Below, piece by piece: positions 63,886 through 64,000 of a stretch of DNA of 64,000 nt (within the stretch, counting starts at the first letter, position 1; the number at the start of each line of letters is the position of its first letter). The position numbers were made by a program, and so were the translations under genes. The notes under the pieces are model-generated. The model saw only the letters and a program-made list of their open reading frames with translations, was not told where the DNA came from and made no database searches. Source of the DNA: Streptomyces sp. NBC_00775 (GTDB lineage: Bacteria > Actinomycetota > Actinomycetes > Streptomycetales > Streptomycetaceae); contig NZ_CP108938.1 of NCBI RefSeq assembly GCF_036347135.1, positions 2,728,001 through 2,792,000 of the forward strand, read 5' to 3'.

Positions 63886-64000
63886 TGGCCGCACCCCTCT
63901 CGCGGGTGATGCGGACCTCTTCGCCGAGCGATTCCCAGATCTCGCGGTAGATCTCGATGAACCGCGGCTCCAGGCGCACCGATTCGACCTTGCGCGGCCG
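63875..64000 (-). CDS. ABC importer ATPase, C-terminal end (runs off the right edge)
   Basis: Forty-one codons and the TGA are visible. The sequence LEPRFIEIYREIWESLGEEV matches the C-terminal tail of SsuB/TauB-type ABC ATPases. It overlaps the permease start by 11 bases. Confidence 0.75.
   Translation of the reverse strand, partial: RPRKVESVRLEPRFIEIYREIWESLGEEVRITRERGAANVA

Overview
The window is high-GC chromosomal DNA from a Streptomyces. The evidence is G/C-rich third codon positions, GTG and leaderless starts, and actinobacteria-only families (SepH, CutRS, DUF3159, DUF3710, DUF4193, a c-di-AMP riboswitch before an M23 peptidase). From memory, the gene order resembles the S. coelicolor region around dut, cutRS, hemH and sepH. 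No rRNA, tRNA, CRISPR array or intact insertion sequence was found.

Left edge (1-5.6 kb): a minus-strand nucleobase-use cluster with two NCS2 permeases, an amidohydrolase of the guanine/8-oxoguanine deaminase kind and an isopenicillin-N-synthase-type 2-oxoglutarate/Fe(II) oxygenase. An Asp-nucleophile alpha/beta hydrolase and a 3'-truncated PEBP gene follow, divergent around a TetR-like operator.

Conserved block (6.6-31.9 kb): RNA m5U methyltransferase, KimA-like potassium transporter, ceoB-ceoC, DUF3159, OB-fold protein, DUF3710, dut, DUF3093, DUF4193 and inositol monophosphatase. Order and strands match M. tuberculosis Rv2689c-Rv2701c as I recall it. The row is broken at 13.1-23.0 kb by kdpDE, a NACHT NTPase with a divergent small partner, an orphan ABC ATPase and an alginate-lyase-like secreted protein. 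A 22-bp tandem repeat lies at the left boundary. cutRS and hemH are also in this stretch.

Middle (32-50 kb): MFS transporter with a sugar-lactone oxidase, a membrane protein with a Thr/Pro/Ser tail, sepH, mercaptopyruvate-type sulfurtransferase, a VOC protein, thymidine kinase, a phosphodiesterase coupled to DUF5998, a large GNAT/acyl-CoA-synthetase fusion, HPr, a GntR regulator, a riboswitch-controlled M23 peptidase and an M16 peptidase pair.

Right part (50-64 kb): parC, a CobW GTPase, two small proteins, two divergent citrate synthase paralogues (one with an N-terminal helix-turn-helix) sharing a promoter with a perfect dyad, an iron-box-controlled leaderless ferredoxin-like gene, a CitA/DcuS-type two-component system, and an ABC importer running off the right edge.

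Themes: potassium and c-di-AMP (KimA-like, CeoBC, KdpDE, ydaO riboswitch), envelope and secretion stress (CutRS, M23, M16), and redox and metal control (iron box, CobW). The best candidates for undescribed biology are the NACHT pair with a TTA codon, the HTH-citrate synthase with its dyad, the oxidative nucleobase cluster and a 31-residue membrane peptide before ceoB.
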